Source of the DNA: Actinomycetota bacterium
Lineage (GTDB): Bacteria > Actinomycetota > Thermoleophilia > Solirubrobacterales > Solirubrobacteraceae
Direction of reading: 5' to 3'
Assembly (NCBI GenBank): GCA_009699865.1
Contig: WLNJ01000008.1
Location: 1-64,000, forward strand
DNA: 64,000 nucleotides
Positions 62,495 through 64,000 of the stretch are shown one piece after another. The notes under the pieces are model-generated. The model searched no databases. It saw nothing but the letters and a program-made list of their open reading frames with translations, and had not been told where the DNA came from. Within the stretch, counting starts at the first letter, position 1. Every line of letters begins with the position of its first letter. The translations under genes and the position numbers were made by a program.

Positions 62495-63102
62495 ACACAG
62501 CCCAGAGAGGCATCAAGCGGACGCTCGATTTGCTTGTTGGCGGCGTTGCCGTGGCAGTGACGGCACCGGTAGTCGCGGTGTGTGCGATCGCTATCCGGCT
62601 CGACAGCAAGGGCCCGATCCTCTATCGCCAGCCGCGCGCTGGCCTTAACAGTCATGAGTTCGAGATTGTCAAGTTGCGGACCATGATTGTTGGAGCCGAA
62701 CACAGTGGTGCTGGTATGGCCGTGGATCACAACGACAGCCGGATCACTCGGGTCGGGGGCTTTCTGCGGCGCTGGTCGTTAGACGAACTGCCAAATCTGG
62801 TCAACGTAGTCAAGGGCGAAATGTCGCTGGTTGGCCCACGACCAACTTTGCTGGAACAGGTAGCCGAATATGACGAGCGGCAGCGTGGCCGCCTAAGTGT
62901 GCGACCCGGCGTGAGCGGTTGGGCTCAAGTGCAGGGCCGCGCCTCGCTCCCGTGGAGCGAACGCATTGAACTTGACCTTTGGTACATCGACCGTCAATCG
63001 CTCAGCCTTGACCTCAAGATCCTGATCGCAACGGTTCGGATGGTGTTCACAGGTGAGGGCCTTTACCGCGGTGAGCGTGGCGGCTGGGACAAGTCGGCCT
63101 GA
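62491..63102 (+). CDS. undecaprenyl-phosphate sugar phosphotransferase (WcaJ/PglC type)
   Basis: The 203-residue protein is a short monotopic phosphoglycosyl transferase. It has one N-terminal reentrant hydrophobic helix (LDLLVGGVAVAVTAPVVAVCAIAIRL), the basic segment FEIVKLRTMIVGAE, the catalytic acidic pair in RRWSLDELPNLVNVVKGEMSLVGPRP, and VRPGVSGWAQVQGRASLPW. It starts glycan assembly by moving a sugar-1-phosphate onto undecaprenyl phosphate. It lacks the four extra helices of full-length WcaJ. ATG 62491 has AGAGGGA before it and overlaps the GT2 stop. With a CapD dehydratase and DegT aminotransferase upstream, a diamino- or 4-amino-sugar substrate is plausible. Confidence 0.94.
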   Translation: MNTAQRGIKRTLDLLVGGVAVAVTAPVVAVCAIAIRLDSKGPILYRQPRAGLNSHEFEIVKLRTMIVGAEHSGAGMAVDHNDSRITRVGGFLRRWSLDELPNLVNVVKGEMSLVGPRPTLLEQVAEYDERQRGRLSVRPGVSGWAQVQGRASLPWSERIELDLWYIDRQSLSLDLKILIATVRMVFTGEGLYRGERGGWDKSA

Positions 63103-63119
63103 GTCTGGGGCGCTGCCGG

Positions 63120-63959
63120 TTAGGCGGCGGAGACAGCGCGAGGCTTGGCAGCACGCTTACGTGGAGCCCAGCACTGATCTACGAATTGCTTGATCTCGCC
63201 GGTTAGGCGTTCCGGACGGGAGCGGAGTTCCAGTACGGAGTTGGCCCGCAGGAGTTGTGAGTTCTTCAACTCACGGTTGAGCAGCCCAGCATCTGAGAAT
63301 GGGTGCACGGGGTCGCGCGGATGGCCGATGATCAGCGACGGGTGCTCAAAAGTTCGACGTTCCTCTCGGGGTGGCGCAACCCGACCGAAGAACAGTCCTT
63401 GCAGGACGGCGGACCCAGGCTCGGGGTCCTGCTCGATCCAGTCGAGTGCGATCTCGCCGACAAGTGGCACAAACCTGCGTGGCACAAGCCCAGCGATGCG
63501 TCCACTCGCGCGCATCAGCGGTGCCGCGAATGTCTGGGCGCACATCAGCGGAGTGAAGGCCATTGCGCAACCGAGTAGCGCGGATTCCAGAACTGGCATC
63601 TCAAGGATCATTCCCTTCAGCCGCTCGGGCGCCGCGCTGGCTACCTCAAGGGTTGTGTTGGCCCCAAGCGAGGCTCCGCCGACGACTGCTGATTCGATCT
63701 CAAGATGGTCAAGCAGGCCAATTACTTCCTGCGCGTAGGCGCGCATCGAGTAGTGCCACATCTCAACGGGCTTGTCTGACTCACCGTGCCCAAGTGGGTC
63801 CATGGTGATCACGTAGGCGCCCTCGTCGGCAAGTGACCTCGCAAGACCCTCGTGCATCCGTTGGCTTGTCAGTAGGCCTGGCAGCAGTACGCAGGCCTTC
63901 TTGCCAGAGCCGTGCTCGGTGTAGGCGATCCTCTGACCTTGGTGGGTGAAGTGGGACAT
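63120..63959 (-). CDS. alpha/beta hydrolase fold protein
   Basis: The 279-residue protein has the fold start IAYTEHGSGKKACVLLPGLLTSQRMH, the strand DPLGHGESDKP, the nucleophile elbow GGASLGANT, and a likely acid residue in GHPRDPVHPFSDAG. The catalytic histidine normally expected near the C-terminus is not evident in the last strand-helix region (NSVLELRSRPERLTGEIKQFV). It may be a divergent or non-hydrolytic family member. A Lys/Arg-rich tail (APRKRAAKPRAVSAA) is extra. ATG 63959 is used; an upstream GTG would add seven residues. It is convergent with the phosphotransferase, 17 bases apart. Confidence 0.85.
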   Translation of the reverse strand: MSHFTHQGQRIAYTEHGSGKKACVLLPGLLTSQRMHEGLARSLADEGAYVITMDPLGHGESDKPVEMWHYSMRAYAQEVIGLLDHLEIESAVVGGASLGANTTLEVASAAPERLKGMILEMPVLESALLGCAMAFTPLMCAQTFAAPLMRASGRIAGLVPRRFVPLVGEIALDWIEQDPEPGSAVLQGLFFGRVAPPREERRTFEHPSLIIGHPRDPVHPFSDAGLLNRELKNSQLLRANSVLELRSRPERLTGEIKQFVDQCWAPRKRAAKPRAVSAA

Positions 63960-64000
63960 CGGGGTGATGATCCTACGCACGGCAGCGGGCGGGACCGCAG

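Overview
The window is a chromosome-replication-origin neighbourhood of an actinobacterium, followed by a cell-wall growth/kinase cluster and a long surface-glycan locus. The actinobacterial assignment rests on the block gyrBA - Ser/Thr kinase - fhaA - fhaB - pstP - ftsW/rodA - pbpA - PASTA kinase, on an AftD-type (DUF3367) arabinofuranosyltransferase-like protein, and on the MviN-like discoidin tail of one kinase. The FlgD-Ig and LamG envelope proteins and the moderately high GC content suggest a Thermoleophilia-like lineage. That finer placement is inference and was not tested by any tree.

Layout. 1-6.3 kb: a polytopic glycosyltransferase-like gene and a nucleotide-pyrophosphatase-type phosphodiesterase (minus strand), an aminotransferase coupled to a divergent D-Ala-D-Ala ligase paralogue (plus), a DUF151 nuclease and tRNA-Ile(GAT). 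6.5-12.3 kb: an AEC transporter, then the minus-strand series rpmH-rnpA-yidD-yidC-jag-rsmG-parA-parB, with a parS-like palindrome over the rsmG start codon. 12.4-21.7 kb: dnaA-dnaN-recF-DUF721-gyrB-gyrA on plus. 21.8-23.9 kb: pheA and a membrane-anchored protein (minus). 24.0-33.9 kb: a tight plus-strand operon of polytopic kinase, fhaA, fhaB, pstP, ftsW/rodA, pbpA, pknB and ddl. 33.9-38.0 kb: discoidin-tailed kinase, purM, UppP-like protein and DedA (minus). 38.1-64 kb: sugar aminotransferase, DUF354 protein, CapD-type dehydratase, LytR_C protein, FlgD-Ig protein, acyltransferase-LamG fusion, several GT2/GT4/GT-C glycosyltransferases, two methyltransferases, AftD-like protein, flippase, phosphoglycosyl transferase and an alpha/beta hydrolase-fold protein.

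How the genes work together. The origin block replicates and segregates the chromosome (DnaA, DnaN, RecF, gyrase, ParAB). It also makes the membrane-insertion and RNase P components. The kinase/FHA/PP2C genes sense and control septal or elongation peptidoglycan synthesis by the FtsW/RodA-PbpA pair, with Ddl supplying D-Ala-D-Ala. UppP-like and DedA proteins fit undecaprenyl-phosphate recycling. The glycan locus has a phosphoglycosyl transferase to start a lipid-linked glycan, glycosyltransferases to extend it, a Wzx-like flippase to export it, and GT-C enzymes and an acyltransferase to decorate it outside. No Wzy polymerase or ligase is recognisable in the window.

No gene-free stretch exceeds 300 bases. 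The longest is about 200 bases between tRNA-Ile and the AEC transporter, where nothing distinctive was seen. Many starts, including dnaA and dedA, have no clear Shine-Dalgarno sequence, so several start choices are judgements.
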